A stretch of DNA of 64,000 bases from Bacillaceae bacterium OF18-1A (GCA_027694045.1 JAQEWB010000006.1:1-64000); one strand, 5' to 3'; positions 9,632-18,768 are shown, counted from the first letter of the stretch. A program made the numbers and translations. The notes: generated by a model not told the origin, from the letters alone.

Positions 9632-9645
9632 AGAAAACGCTTACA
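9632..9645 (+). promoter_or_regulatory. cre-like site in the operon leader
   Basis: AGAAAACGCTTACA matches 13 of 14 positions of TGWAANCGNTNWCA. Being 20 bp before the start codon and downstream of the promoter, it would act as a CcpA roadblock. Confidence 0.5.
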
Positions 9646-9665
9646 ATTAGTGTGGAGGGGAAACC

Positions 9666-10895
9666 ATGTCTAAGTTCACAAAGTATTTTTTAATGGAAGC
9701 TAATGATGTGATTGTATATGTGAAAGAGAAATTATCTAAGTTTGAACATGCAAAGGGGTTACAGTGTAAAGAAATAGGTGATGGCAATTTAAATTATGTG
9801 TTCCGCGTTTGGGATGAAAAGGAGAACATTTCTGTCATTGTAAAGCAAGCTGGGGATACAGCACGCATTTCAGATGAGTTTAAGTTGTCGACGAATCGTA
9901 TTCGTATAGAATCAGATGTTTTGCAGTTAGAGGAAGAGTTAGCACCTGGGCTTGTTCCAATGGTGTATTTTTTTGATAGTGTGATGAATTGTTGTGTAAT
10001 GGAAGATTTATCGGACCATACCATATTACGTACAGCACTTATAAATCATCAAATGTTTCCAAAGCTTGCAGATGATTTAACGACCTTTTTGGTAAATACA
10101 CTCTTATTAACATCGGATGTTGTAATGAATCATAAAGAGAAGAAGGAACTGGTGAAGAATTATATAAACCCTGAATTATGTGAGATTACAGAAGACCTCG
10201 TATACGCTGAGCCATTTACAAATCATAATAAGCGTAATGAGCTGTTTCCGTTAAATGAAGGATGGATTAGAGAGCATATTTATAGTGATAAAGAGCTTCG
10301 TATGGAAGTAGCAAAACTTAAGTTTTCTTTTATGACGAATGCACAGGCGCTTATTCACGGTGATCTGCATACTGGTTCTGTTTTTATAAAAAATGATTCC
10401 ACAAAGGTAATTGATCCTGAGTTTGCCTTTTACGGACCAATGGGATATGACATTGGGAACGTAATGGCGAATTTAATGTTTGCTTGGGTAAATGCAGATG
10501 CAACGATGTCAGCTGGAGCTGAGAAAGATACGTATATGGATTGGTTACAATCGACAATGGTAGAGGTAATTGATTTATTTAAGAAGAAGTTTTTAAATGC
10601 TTGGGATATTCATGTGACAGAGATTATGGCAAAGGAAGAAGGCTTTAACGAAATGTATTTACAATCTGTATTAGAGGATACAGCTGCGGTGACGGGACTT
10701 GAGTTAATTCGTCGTATTGTTGGGCTAGCGAAAGTAAAAGACATTACTTGTATTGAGAATGAGGAAGCACGTGCTAGAGCGGAACGTATTTGTCTTCAAG
10801 TAGCGAAGAAATTTATTTTACGAGCGAATCAATATAAAACAGGTACAAGCTTTGTAGAAACGTTAAAAGAACAGTCCATGCACTACGCGAAGTAA
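9666..10895 (+). CDS. drdK: Sugar kinase of the MtnK family (probable 5-deoxyribose kinase)
   Basis: A 409-aa kinase of the APH/ChoK fold. The Brenner-like catalytic loop [12 protein letters not shown] and the metal-binding [11 protein letters not shown] are visible, with the N-terminal GDGNLNYVF nucleotide loop. By similarity it would be called 5-methylthioribose kinase (mtnK). Its partners are an MtnA-like isomerase and a class II aldolase, not mtnWXBD, which matches the B. thuringiensis cluster shown to convert 5-deoxyribose to DHAP and acetaldehyde. No SAM riboswitch precedes it, unlike true mtnK. ATG start, SD GGAGGGG. Confidence 0.75.
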   Translation: MSKFTKYFLMEANDVIVYVKEKLSKFEHAKGLQCKEIGDGNLNYVFRVWDEKENISVIVKQAGDTARISDEFKLSTNRIRIESDVLQLEEELAPGLVPMVYFFDSVMNCCVMEDLSDHTILRTALINHQMFPKLADDLTTFLVNTLLLTSDVVMNHKEKKELVKNYINPELCEITEDLVYAEPFTNHNKRNELFPLNEGWIREHIYSDKELRMEVAKLKFSFMTNAQALIHGDLHTGSVFIKNDSTKVIDPEFAFYGPMGYDIGNVMANLMFAWVNADATMSAGAEKDTYMDWLQSTMVEVIDLFKKKFLNAWDIHVTEIMAKEEGFNEMYLQSVLEDTAAVTGLELIRRIVGLAKVKDITCIENEEARARAERICLQVAKKFILRANQYKTGTSFVETLKEQSMHYAK

Positions 10896-10904
10896 GGGGA
10901 GAAG

Positions 10905-11951
10905 ATGATGGAAGAGCAATTAATACCAATTCAGTGGAAAGATGAAGCTTTAGTTTTATTAGATCAAACATTATTACCGAATGAGGTTGTCTATGAATCT
11001 TTCAAGACAGCTGAAAGTGTGTGGGATGCCATTCAAGTAATGAAAGTAAGAGGCGCGCCAGCGATTGGTGTTTCAGCAGCTTACGGTGTGTATTTAGGAG
11101 CCAAGGAAGTTACCCAAAGTACAGTGGAAGAATTTGTAGAGGCAGTCAAAAAGGTATGTGCATATTTGGCAACATCAAGACCGACAGCAGTAAACTTATT
11201 TTGGGCACTTGAAAGAATGGAAGCAGTAGCGCTAGAAAACACTCACTTATCAATCGGACAGTTAAAAGATAGATTACTAGAAGAGGCAAAAGAGATTCAT
11301 AGAGAAGATGAAGAAATTAACCGTCAAATTGGGGAACATGCATTAACGTTATTCCATGATGGAATGGGAATATTAACACATTGTAATGCTGGTGCGTTAG
11401 CGACGACTAAGTATGGTACTGCGACAGCTCCAATGTACTTAGCGAAAGAAAAAGGATGGGACTTAAAAATCTATTCCGATGAAACGCGTCCTAGATTACA
11501 AGGTTCAACGTTAACAGCATTAGAATTGCAGCGAGCGGGAATTGATGTCACTGTCATTACGGATAATATGGCGGCTATGATCATGTCACAAGGGAAGGTT
11601 GATGCGGTAATCGTTGGATGCGACCGTGTGGCAGCAAACGGTGATGTAGCAAATAAAATTGGAACCTTAGGTGTATCTATTTTAGCGAAATACTACAACA
11701 TTCCTTTTTATATAGCAGCACCAACGCCGACAATTGACTTGAAAACACCGACAGGAAAAGAAATTCCAATCGAGGAAAGAGATGCTTCTGAAGTAATTAA
11801 TCGCTTTGGACAATATTCGGCTCCGAAAGAAAGTAAAGTATATAATCCTGCATTTGATGTCACGCCATATGAAAATGTAACAGCGATTATTACGGAAAAA
11901 GGGATTGTGAAAGCACCGTTTACGGAGAACTTAAAAAAGCTATTTCAATAA
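10905..11951 (+). CDS. drdI: Aldose-1-phosphate isomerase of the MtnA/eIF-2B family (probable 5-deoxyribose-1-P isomerase)
   Basis: A 348-aa protein with MtnA signatures: [11 protein letters not shown] near the N-terminus, the catalytic cysteine in [10 protein letters not shown] (about residue 160), and [17 protein letters not shown] containing the catalytic Asp. It converts a 1-phospho-aldose to the ketose. It starts 9 bp after the kinase gene with its own SD (AAGGGGAG), so it is translationally linked. Paired with the aldolase, the likely substrate is 5-deoxyribose-1-P. Methylthioribose-1-P isomerase is the alternative reading. Confidence 0.8.
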   Translation: MMEEQLIPIQWKDEALVLLDQTLLPNEVVYESFKTAESVWDAIQVMKVRGAPAIGVSAAYGVYLGAKEVTQSTVEEFVEAVKKVCAYLATSRPTAVNLFWALERMEAVALENTHLSIGQLKDRLLEEAKEIHREDEEINRQIGEHALTLFHDGMGILTHCNAGALATTKYGTATAPMYLAKEKGWDLKIYSDETRPRLQGSTLTALELQRAGIDVTVITDNMAAMIMSQGKVDAVIVGCDRVAANGDVANKIGTLGVSILAKYYNIPFYIAAPTPTIDLKTPTGKEIPIEERDASEVINRFGQYSAPKESKVYNPAFDVTPYENVTAIITEKGIVKAPFTENLKKLFQ

Positions 11952-11999
11952 GTAGATAGAGTTAAAAAGTCAGTCATCATAAGCTTCATACTTAGGGGG

Positions 12000-12644
12000 A
12001 TGTATATGTTATTACAAAAAGAGAGAGAAGAAATTGTAGCGTACGGAAAGAAAATGATTTCTAGCGGTTTAACAAAGGGGACAGGCGGTAACATTAGTAT
12101 TTTCAATCGTGAACAAGGTCTTGTTGCGATTAGCCCAAGTGGTTTAGATTATTATGAAACAACGCCCGCGGATGTAGTTATATTAAATTTAAATGGCGAA
12201 GTGATAGAAGGAGAGAGAAAACCGTCAAGTGAATTAGATATGCATCTTATTTATTATCGAAATCGTGAAGACATAAATGCGCTTGTACATACGCACTCTC
12301 CTTATGCGAAGACGATTGCATCATTAGGATGGGATCTTCCTGCTGTGTCATATTTAATTGCTTTTGCAGGTCCGAATGTCCGTTGTGCACCTTATGAAAC
12401 GTTTGGTACGAAGCAATTAGCAGAAGCTGCTTTTGAAGGAATGATTGATCGTCGCGCCGTTTTACTCGCAAATCACGGTTTAATTGCAGGTGCGAATCAT
12501 ATAAAAATGGCATTTACTGTTGCAGAAGAGATTGAGTTTTGTGCGCAAATTTATTATCAAACGAAAAGCATCGGAGAACCGAAGTTATTACCAGAAGACG
12601 AGATGGAGAATCTGGCGAAGAAGTTTGAAGGATATGGGCAGTAG
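12000..12644 (+). CDS. drdA: Class II sugar-phosphate aldolase (probable 5-deoxyribulose-1-P aldolase)
   Basis: A 214-aa FucA/AraD-family aldolase. TKGTGGNISI binds phosphate, E in PSSELDMHL is the catalytic acid, and HTHSPYA plus LANHGLIA supply the metal-binding histidines. It cleaves a ketose-1-P to DHAP plus an aldehyde. The third gene of the cluster, 48 bp after the isomerase, ending in a terminator. Generic annotation is L-fuculose-phosphate aldolase. No fucose genes are near, so deoxysugar salvage fits better. Start ATG 12000 or 12006: the SD (CTTAGGGGGATG) favours the second (MLLQKER) by spacing. Confidence 0.8.
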   Translation: MYMLLQKEREEIVAYGKKMISSGLTKGTGGNISIFNREQGLVAISPSGLDYYETTPADVVILNLNGEVIEGERKPSSELDMHLIYYRNREDINALVHTHSPYAKTIASLGWDLPAVSYLIAFAGPNVRCAPYETFGTKQLAEAAFEGMIDRRAVLLANHGLIAGANHIKMAFTVAEEIEFCAQIYYQTKSIGEPKLLPEDEMENLAKKFEGYGQ

Positions 12645-12652
12645 TAGAATAA

Positions 12653-12688
12653 AAACATCCTCAAGATCTTTTCTTGAGGGTGTTTCTT
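12653..12688. terminator. Terminator after the aldolase gene
   Basis: A 14-bp stem (AAACATCCTCAAGA / TCTTGAGGGTGTTT, one wobble) lies between convergent genes and serves both strands. Confidence 0.8.
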
Positions 12689-13695
12689 TACACTTTCTTC
12701 AGCAACAAATACATAAAGTAAGGAGCACCAATTAAAGCAACGACAATACCTGCTGGAATGCCGCTAGGCTCAACAATATTTCGGCCAATTGTATCTGCTA
12801 ATAGTAATAGCCATCCACCTATTAAAACCGCGATTGGCATGAAGATTTGATGTCTTGGACCTACTAAAGATTTTGCGATATGAGGGGCCATTAGACCTAT
12901 GAAGCTAATGCCACCTGTTACGGAAACAGCTGCAGCTGCAAGTGCAACGGCTGCAATTAATAAGTATCTGCGTTCTTTTTCAATTTCAATTCCGATACCA
13001 ATTGCGACAGGCTCGTTTAATGCCAGTATGTTTAAGCGATTTGCTTTATAGAAAACAAACGGGATTAATACGATTAGCCATGGGAGCATTGCTAAAACAA
13101 ATGTCCAGTCATCTCCCCAAATGTTCCCGGCAATCCACTTTGAAATAAAGTCTACTTTCATACGATCTGCGGATGAAATAAGCACAATCATCATTCCAGA
13201 TAGTGCAAATGAAAAACCAATACCAGTTAATGTTAATCGCACCGGCTGAAGTCCTGTCGATTTGCTATATGAAAATACGTAAATTAAAACTGCTGTAAGA
13301 AAAGCACCGATAAATCCAACGACTGGTAGTAAGTAAAGAAATGAACCTACATCTATTGGAAAGTATAAAAAGAAAATAGAAACAGCAACACCGGCCCCAG
13401 AGTTGATTCCGAGAATACCAGGTTCAGCTAAATCATTTCGAGTGATTCCTTGCAGGATAGCCCCCGATAAAGCGAGTGCCATACCAGCTAATAATGTAAT
13501 GACAATTCTAGGTAATCTTAAAGAGTATAAAACAAATTCCTCTTTAAAAGTTCCTTGTCCCATCAATGTTGGGAGTAATCGATCATAAGATAAAGATGCT
13601 GAACCAAGTCCCATTCCAATGACAATGGTTGTAATGGTTAGCATAAGTAATGCAAGTATAATAAGACGTTGTTTTCTTAAAATAGATGGCATCAT
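12688..13695 (-). CDS. FecCD-family ferric siderophore ABC permease
   Basis: A 335-aa inner-membrane permease with about nine hydrophobic helices. The family hallmarks RLPRIVITLLAGMALALSGA (N-terminal) and GLMAPHIAKSLVGP (cytoplasmic loop contacting the ATPase) are visible. It overlaps the previous permease gene by 4 bp (ATGA), so translation is coupled. No ATPase gene is present in the cluster; a FecE/FhuC-type ATPase must come from elsewhere in the genome. Confidence 0.93.
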   Translation of the reverse strand: MMPSILRKQRLIILALLMLTITTIVIGMGLGSASLSYDRLLPTLMGQGTFKEEFVLYSLRLPRIVITLLAGMALALSGAILQGITRNDLAEPGILGINSGAGVAVSIFFLYFPIDVGSFLYLLPVVGFIGAFLTAVLIYVFSYSKSTGLQPVRLTLTGIGFSFALSGMMIVLISSADRMKVDFISKWIAGNIWGDDWTFVLAMLPWLIVLIPFVFYKANRLNILALNEPVAIGIGIEIEKERRYLLIAAVALAAAAVSVTGGISFIGLMAPHIAKSLVGPRHQIFMPIAVLIGGWLLLLADTIGRNIVEPSGIPAGIVVALIGAPYFMYLLLKKV

Positions 13696-14732
13696 GAGAA
13701 TGTTCTTCCTCCTTTACGTACAATGAATAGGAAGAATGGCAATCCTACAATGGCGACAATTGCCGCCACTGGTGTTTCGTATGGAGCGTTAATGGTACGA
13801 CCGATTGTATCTGCAAGTAGCATAAAGGAAGCTCCAGCAATTGCTGACATCGGTATAACAAAGCGGTAATCTGGACCGACAATTGGGCGCACCATATGAG
13901 GTACCATTAAACCGATAAATGCCATATTTCCGACAAGTGCTACAGAAGCACCAGCAAGCAAGATAATAATGATAAATAAAATTGTTTTAATGACAATAAT
14001 TTTTTGACCGAGTCCAACAGCAACTTCTTCACTGAAACTAAGGACTGTCAATTTTCTTGCAAATAAGATAGCGACAAAAATACTGATTAAAATGACTGGA
14101 ATAATAATTTTTAATTGACTCCAAGTTGTTCCAATTACGCCTCCAGCAGTCCAAAGTGATACATCTTGTGAAATTTTGAAGTAAATGCCTATACCTTCTG
14201 AAATTGCGAGTAGAAATGCTGAAACCGCAGCCCCCGCCAATACAATTCGAAGAGGAGAAAGTCCACCTTTTTTCACCATACCAATTCCAAATACCATAAT
14301 AGCGCCAATTGCAGCACCAATAAAGCAAGCTAATGTTAAGTAAAGATAACTAATAGAAGGATTAAAAGCGAGCGTTAGTGCAAGCGCAGCATTCGCTCCA
14401 CCAGTTAATCCAAGTAACCCTGGGTCTGCAAGTGGATTTCGTGTTAATCCTTGCATAATTGCTCCAGAAACAGCAAGTCCAGCACCTACAAAAATAGCAG
14501 CAACCTCACGTGGTAAACGTATTTCTTGAATAATAGATATTTTGTCTCCTTTAGCGGAGGAAGTGAGAGCTAGCCACACATCTTTTATAGAAGTATCTGC
14601 AGCACCTGATACCATTGCAACCATAAAAATAAGGAAGAATGCAATTATGCTCAAAATTAGTTTGTATGTAAAAGCCATGGAACGTGGATTGTCGTGATTT
14701 TTTGTCATTCGTTTCACATCTTTTCTGTTCAT
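13692..14732 (-). CDS. FecCD-family ferric siderophore ABC permease
   Basis: A 346-aa permease paralogous to its neighbour (RLPREVAAIFVGAGLAVSGA and GLMVPHMVRPIVGP), forming the heterodimeric channel with it. The start is uncertain: ATG 14732 follows the inter-gene hairpin with no SD, while ATG 14708 (MTKNHDN) has only a weak purine run before it. The unusual absence of an SD next to a hairpin suggests low or controlled expression relative to the binding protein. Confidence 0.9.
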   Translation of the reverse strand: MNRKDVKRMTKNHDNPRSMAFTYKLILSIIAFFLIFMVAMVSGAADTSIKDVWLALTSSAKGDKISIIQEIRLPREVAAIFVGAGLAVSGAIMQGLTRNPLADPGLLGLTGGANAALALTLAFNPSISYLYLTLACFIGAAIGAIMVFGIGMVKKGGLSPLRIVLAGAAVSAFLLAISEGIGIYFKISQDVSLWTAGGVIGTTWSQLKIIIPVILISIFVAILFARKLTVLSFSEEVAVGLGQKIIVIKTILFIIIILLAGASVALVGNMAFIGLMVPHMVRPIVGPDYRFVIPMSAIAGASFMLLADTIGRTINAPYETPVAAIVAIVGLPFFLFIVRKGGRTFS

Positions 14733-14744
14733 AGAATAAAGGAA

Positions 14745-14771
14745 GAGGAATTCTTAAATTAAGAATTCCTC
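14745..14771 (-). terminator. Inter-gene hairpin between binding protein and permeases
   Basis: A perfect 12-bp stem (GAGGAATTCTTA / TAAGAATTCCTC) with a 3-nt loop, followed on the minus strand by TTCCTTTATT. It probably attenuates read-through or protects the upstream lipoprotein mRNA, giving more binding protein than permease. Confidence 0.65.
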
Positions 14772-14780
14772 ATGTTTGTA

Positions 14781-15698
14781 TTATTGACCAAGAAAGCTCT
14801 TCTTGAAGAAGTCTAGTTGGAAATCTAATGTAAGTGGATCATTGAAATAGAATTCCATCATGTTTGCTTCATATACACGATTATTTTTTACTGCTGGGAT
14901 GTTTTTATATGATTCTGTCTCTTGGAATGAGTTATCAGTATCTTTATTTTTACTTACGATTAAGTAATCACCAGCAAACTCAGGTAATACCTCAGTAGAT
15001 AATGCGTAGTAACCTTCTTTTAATGCTTTTTCTTTTACTTTTTCAGGCATTTTTAATTTCATTTCTTGGTAAAGGATTTCTGTACCGCGGCCCCAGTTAT
15101 CGCCATATACGTAAAGCTGTTTATTGAAGTTTTCAACAACAGAAACTGTTGCATCTTCACCGATTTTTGCTTTAATTTCTTTACCAGCTTCTTGAGCACG
15201 TTTCTTGAAATCATCAACCCAAGTTTTTGCTTCTTTTTCTTTATTTAATAATTTACCGATTTCAATATGTTGTGTTAAGTAATCAACTTTTCCGTAAGTA
15301 TATGTTACAGTAGGAGCGATTTTCTTTAACTTATCAACATTTTTAATATTTGATAAACCAATGATTAGATCAGGGTTTAATTCAGCGATTTTTTCAACAT
15401 TTTCATCTGATACTTCAGCAACGTTTTTTAGCTTGCTGTCAAAGCGGGGGTTTTGTTTAGACCATGAATCAACCCCAACAAGATTTACGCCTAATGACAT
15501 TACGTTACCAGCGAATGATGATAAAACAACAACGCGTTTTGGATTTGCAGGAACTTCTACTGCACCATTTTCAGATTGGTATGTAATTGTTTCTGATTTG
15601 CTACCTTTTGCATCGTTCTTTTTGTCTGTAGAGCCATTGCTACAAGCACTCATAACAAGAACGAAAAGAACTGTTAGTGAAATAAATAACTTTTTCAT
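14781..15698 (-). CDS. Siderophore-binding lipoprotein (ABC substrate-binding protein)
   Basis: A 305-aa type III periplasmic-binding-fold protein. The lipoprotein signal peptide ends in lipobox VMSAC (Cys19), followed by a polar linker. Two lobes are bridged by a long helix, as in FhuD/FeuA types (PKRVVVLSSF...; ELNPDLIIGLSN). It captures a ferric siderophore and delivers it to the two FecCD permeases downstream. Which siderophore cannot be read from sequence. Preceded by a perfect Fur box at 15881-15895. SD AAAGGAGA. Confidence 0.93.
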   Translation of the reverse strand: MKKLFISLTVLFVLVMSACSNGSTDKKNDAKGSKSETITYQSENGAVEVPANPKRVVVLSSFAGNVMSLGVNLVGVDSWSKQNPRFDSKLKNVAEVSDENVEKIAELNPDLIIGLSNIKNVDKLKKIAPTVTYTYGKVDYLTQHIEIGKLLNKEKEAKTWVDDFKKRAQEAGKEIKAKIGEDATVSVVENFNKQLYVYGDNWGRGTEILYQEMKLKMPEKVKEKALKEGYYALSTEVLPEFAGDYLIVSKNKDTDNSFQETESYKNIPAVKNNRVYEANMMEFYFNDPLTLDFQLDFFKKSFLGQ

Positions 15699-15880
15699 CG
15701 TTTGTCTCCTTTAAATAGATGATATGTGTATACAATAATTTGTTTAACTGCAATCTTTTTGAAAGAGTAGTGGTAATGCAAAATATTCATTTAAAATCTT
15801 GAATATGAGATTTTACAATATAGTATTAACCATATTAATGAAAGAAAATGCAATCTCAAATTTTCTAATTATTAACAAAT

Positions 15881-15895
15881 TGATAATGATTATCA
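15881..15895 (-). promoter_or_regulatory. Fur box of the siderophore uptake operon
   Basis: TGATAATGATTATCA is a perfect match to the 7-1-7 Bacillus Fur consensus TGATAATNATTATCA. Confidence 0.95.
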
Positions 15896-15986
15896 CTATT
15901 GATTCTTTAAATAATATAATTTTATATAGGTGTATTGTCAATAGTAATTTTGATTGTAAATTTTGTAGAAACAGGTTATAGTTTAT

Positions 15987-16001
15987 TGAGAATGATAATC
16001 A
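15987..16001 (+). promoter_or_regulatory. Fur box of the ferredoxin reductase gene
   Basis: TGAGAATGATAATCA matches 12 of 14 defined positions of the Fur 7-1-7 consensus. It ends 13 bp before the SD of the reductase gene. Confidence 0.85.
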
Positions 16002-16028
16002 ATTATTAGTAGCTGAGGAGTGGCACGA

Positions 16029-17078
16029 ATGAATCGAGAAGAATTGTTTGATGTAACTGTGATAGGCGGAGGACCTGCAGGGCTTTATTCAGCTTTTTAT
16101 AGTGGACTTAGAGAGATGAAAACAAAAATAATAGAATTTCAGCCACAGTTAGGTGGCAAAATACATGTTTATCCAGAAAAGATGATTTGGGATGTTGGAG
16201 GGTTATTGCCAGTTACAGGTGATAAACTAATTGAACAACTTGTAAAGCAAGGGCTAACATTTCAGCCAGAAGTAGTATTAAATACAAAAGTAGGATCGAT
16301 TATTCGAAATAAAGATGGAATTTTCACGTTAAAAACAAGCACTGGCGAAGAACACTTTTCAAAAACAGTTATTGTTGCAACTGGAAGTGGCATATTGAAA
16401 CCACAAAAGTTATCAATTGAAGGTGCAGAGCGATTTGAAGTATCGAATTTGAATTATACCGTTAAATCTTTAAAGCGTTTCAAAGATAAAACAATCATTA
16501 TTTCCGGTGGAGGAAATTCTGCTGTTGATTGGGCAAATGAATTAGAACCAATCGCGAAAAAAGTATATTTAACATATAGAAAAGAAGAATTATCTGGTCA
16601 TGAAGCACAAGTGAAACAATTGATGAACAGCTCAGCGGAGTGTTTCTTTAATACATCAATCACAAAATTAATTGCTGGCAATAATCATGAGGCAATTGAA
16701 TATGTAGAATTAACGAATCATGAAACAGGTGAAGTTTCTCATTTACCTATTGATGAAGTGATCATTAACCATGGATATGAACGTGACATTACATTATTAG
16801 AAAATAGTGAGTTAGACGTTGCGATTATAGATAATTATTATATTGCAGGGAATGCAAATAGTGAGTCTTCTGTAGATGGATTATATGCTGCTGGAGATAT
16901 TTTAAAGCATGAAGGTAAATTGCATTTAATTGCCGGAGCATTCCAAGATGCTGGAAATGCTGTAAATAAAGCAAAACAATTTATTCAGCCAGATGCGAGT
17001 GAGTATGGAATGGTTTCTTCTCATAATGAAGTGTTTAAGAAGAGAAATCGTGAATTGATTAAGCAGATGATGAAATAA
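16029..17078 (+). CDS. Ferredoxin/flavodoxin--NADP(+) reductase, thioredoxin-reductase-like (YumC/YcgT type)
   Basis: A 349-aa FAD/NADPH oxidoreductase. FAD-binding VIGGGPAGLYSAFY lies at the N-terminus, the NADPH-binding ISGGGNSAVDWA in the middle, and AAGDILKHEGK near the C-terminus. There is no CxxC, which separates it from thioredoxin reductase. ATG 16029 is chosen over an in-frame GTG at 16020 because GAGGAG ends 8 nt before it. Fur control and the adjacent uptake operon suggest it supplies electrons for reductive iron release from siderophores; that role is inferred. Confidence 0.92.
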   Translation: MNREELFDVTVIGGGPAGLYSAFYSGLREMKTKIIEFQPQLGGKIHVYPEKMIWDVGGLLPVTGDKLIEQLVKQGLTFQPEVVLNTKVGSIIRNKDGIFTLKTSTGEEHFSKTVIVATGSGILKPQKLSIEGAERFEVSNLNYTVKSLKRFKDKTIIISGGGNSAVDWANELEPIAKKVYLTYRKEELSGHEAQVKQLMNSSAECFFNTSITKLIAGNNHEAIEYVELTNHETGEVSHLPIDEVIINHGYERDITLLENSELDVAIIDNYYIAGNANSESSVDGLYAAGDILKHEGKLHLIAGAFQDAGNAVNKAKQFIQPDASEYGMVSSHNEVFKKRNRELIKQMMK

Positions 17079-17090
17079 AGGAACAAGTAT

Positions 17091-17144
17091 ACCCCCACTT
17101 ACTTCTCTATTCAAATGGATAGGAGGTGTAAATGGGGGTTTTCC
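17091..17144. terminator. Terminator after the reductase gene
   Basis: Arms ACCCCCACTTAC / GTAAATGGGGGT (one mismatch) plus an inner CTAT/ATAG stem are followed by TTTTCC. Confidence 0.75.
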
Positions 17145-17251
17145 TGTTTACTATATTTTCAATCATTATTATGACACCGGTTTCATCAGTTCATATGGCA
17201 TGAACATTTTATTTGTAAATCTGTTTGGAATACAATGAATCTATTTTTTTA

Positions 17252-17620
17252 TTATGCTGTCCCTTTAGCTCGTTCATTAGGAAATGGCGTATTTAGTATA
17301 GAAGTAATATATTGTTTCCCATGTTTTCGAGCTAATGATTCTAATATTTGACGGACACGTTTTGTAAGATGACCCTGTTCTTTTATAGCTTCACAGTATG
17401 CATCATAGAAAGCATATTTAGCCCAAAGGAAATCATCTTGTTGGAATAAGAAATGATTTTTGTACCATTCACTAATTGTATGATAACAATTGTTTTCATG
17501 TATCGCTACGCTTTGAGAAAGAATACGATCAGATAAAGATGTAGTTAAATGAGAAATTGTGTGTTCTGTTTCACCTTGTAATGTTTTTTCTAACATTGTA
17601 ATGATGTGACGAGTAGCCAT
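17252..17620 (-). CDS. Conserved hypothetical protein
   Basis: A 122-aa predicted cytoplasmic, mostly helical protein with many His, Gln and aromatic residues. No motif that I recognise. Good SD (AAAGGAGAG) about 7 nt before the ATG. It stands alone, convergent to the reductase gene. No function is assigned. Confidence 0.65.
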   Translation of the reverse strand: MATRHIITMLEKTLQGETEHTISHLTTSLSDRILSQSVAIHENNCYHTISEWYKNHFLFQQDDFLWAKYAFYDAYCEAIKEQGHLTKRVRQILESLARKHGKQYITSILNTPFPNERAKGTA

Positions 17621-17813
17621 ATGTTAACTCTCCTTTGTGTAAATGGGCGATACCATTCTATATTTAAAAAATACTTACTATATTATTATACAATATATGG
17701 AATGCATCCTCCTGCTTTTTAAATCGCATTTACAAAATCTTTTTTATTTATTTACAAAATTAATGTAAAGTAAGATACAGTATATATGAAAAAATAATAA
17801 GGGAATGAACGCA

Positions 17814-18044
17814 TTGTATATAACAGTAGAAGAGGCTGCGGAGTATTTGAATTTACCAAAATCGTATATTGAAGAGTTGGTTCAGCAAAAGAAGGTTCGG
17901 GCGCTATTCGATGGAGAACAATATTTATTAAATAAAGAACAATTCAATACACATTTAGAACAAATGGAGAAATATAAACAATTGGTGGAAGAAATATTAA
18001 ACGAACCGATTCCAGAAGATATGGATGTTAAAGACGAAGATTAA
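17814..18044 (+). CDS. Small excisionase/MerR-like DNA-binding protein
   Basis: A 76-aa protein beginning YITVEEAAEYLNLPKSYIEELVQQKKVRA, the classic excisionase-family winged helix (helix, turn, recognition helix, then GEQYLLNKEQF wing). TTG 17814 is preferred over ATG 17805 because AAGGGA lies about 9 nt before it and directly abuts the ATG. The acidic C-terminus (PIPEDMDVKDED) is unusual for a DNA-binding protein. No phage genes are near, so it is likely a house regulator. Confidence 0.75.
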   Translation: MYITVEEAAEYLNLPKSYIEELVQQKKVRALFDGEQYLLNKEQFNTHLEQMEKYKQLVEEILNEPIPEDMDVKDED

Positions 18045-18052
18045 ACTTAGGG

Positions 18053-18102
18053 AAATCCCGTATGAAGATGTGCAGCAATGTACCTTCATACGGGATTTTT
18101 TT
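18053..18102 (+). terminator. Strong intrinsic terminator
   Basis: A 15-bp perfect stem (AAATCCCGTATGAAG / CTTCATACGGGATTT) is followed by a T run. Confidence 0.95.
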
Positions 18103-18161
18103 GATAGGTAATAGTCTACCATGGCAAAAGCATATTTTTTATAGTTAGGACAAACATAGAG

Positions 18162-18189
18162 AACGTAACCTGTACAGATACATATACTA
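18162..18189 (+). promoter_or_regulatory. SigK-type mother-cell promoter
   Basis: CATATACTA at 18181 fits the SigK -10 pattern CATANNNTA. AAC at 18162-18164, 16 bp upstream, supplies the AC -35 element. Its position 40 bp before a coat gene fits. Confidence 0.6.
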
Positions 18190-18229
18190 TCAGTGCAAAA
18201 GCTTATAAATTAATGGAAGGGGTTTTCCT

Positions 18230-18748
18230 ATGAGTCTATTTCATTGTGATTTTCTGAAAGACTTAATTGGATCGTATGTGAGAGTAAACAGAGGTGGCCC
18301 GGAATCTCAAAGAGGAATAATTGTGTCAGTATGTGCGGACTATTTCGTATTAGAGAATGAAAAAGGAGAGTATTATTACTATCAGATTTGCCACCTGAAA
18401 AGTATTACAAGAAACACGAAAGATTGTGTAGTAGGTGATTGTGAATGGCCGAAAGAAGACTATGCAGAAGATTTTGAAGCACTACTTCAAAGCTTCAAAT
18501 ACCGCTGGGTGAAAATTAATCGTGGTGGTCCAGAGAAAATTGAAGGGATTTTACAAGATGTTTCTTGTGATTATGTAACATTAATTGTTAGAGAAGAAGT
18601 TATATTAATTGCATTACCTCATATTAAGAGTGTTAGTTACAGTGTATCAGTATGTGGAGAGAGTGACGAGAGTAGCAATGAGAGCAGTGAGAGTAACAAT
18701 AACTCTGGTCGAGCTCGTGCACAAAGACAATCAAACAGAGGTAGATAA
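18230..18748 (+). CDS. cotB: Spore coat/exosporium protein of the CotB family
   Basis: A 172-aa protein with two tandem Sm-like repeats of the CotB/DUF2642 type. Each opens with V-R/K-V/I-N-R-G-G-P-E (residues about 18-26 and 97-105), and the strands end in HLKSI or HIKSV. A Ser/Asn-rich tail (SDESSNESSESNNNSGR) ends in Arg-rich RAQRQSNRGR, like the phosphorylated Ser-rich tail of B. subtilis CotB. B. cereus group homologues are spore coat/exosporium components. ATG start, SD GGAAGGGG. First of three tandem paralogues; mother-cell expression is expected. Confidence 0.85.
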   Translation: MSLFHCDFLKDLIGSYVRVNRGGPESQRGIIVSVCADYFVLENEKGEYYYYQICHLKSITRNTKDCVVGDCEWPKEDYAEDFEALLQSFKYRWVKINRGGPEKIEGILQDVSCDYVTLIVREEVILIALPHIKSVSYSVSVCGESDESSNESSESNNNSGRARAQRQSNRGR

Positions 18749-18768
18749 TAAGAAAGGAGGGGACGAAA

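Larger units (their letters stand above)
15699..16028. other. Divergent Fur-controlled intergenic region
   Basis: 330 bp, very AT-rich, between the divergent iron-uptake lipoprotein and reductase genes. It holds two Fur boxes. I see no small ORF with a convincing RBS. Confidence 0.6.

Noticed and set aside
9241..9665. SAM riboswitch before the mtnK-like gene
   Set aside because: The family usually has one, so I looked for the AGAGAGG...GAGGGAC core and a terminator; neither is present.
17814..18044. Excisionase gene as a sign of an integrated element
   Set aside because: No integrase, att repeats, tRNA target or phage genes are near; the gene is a stand-alone regulator.
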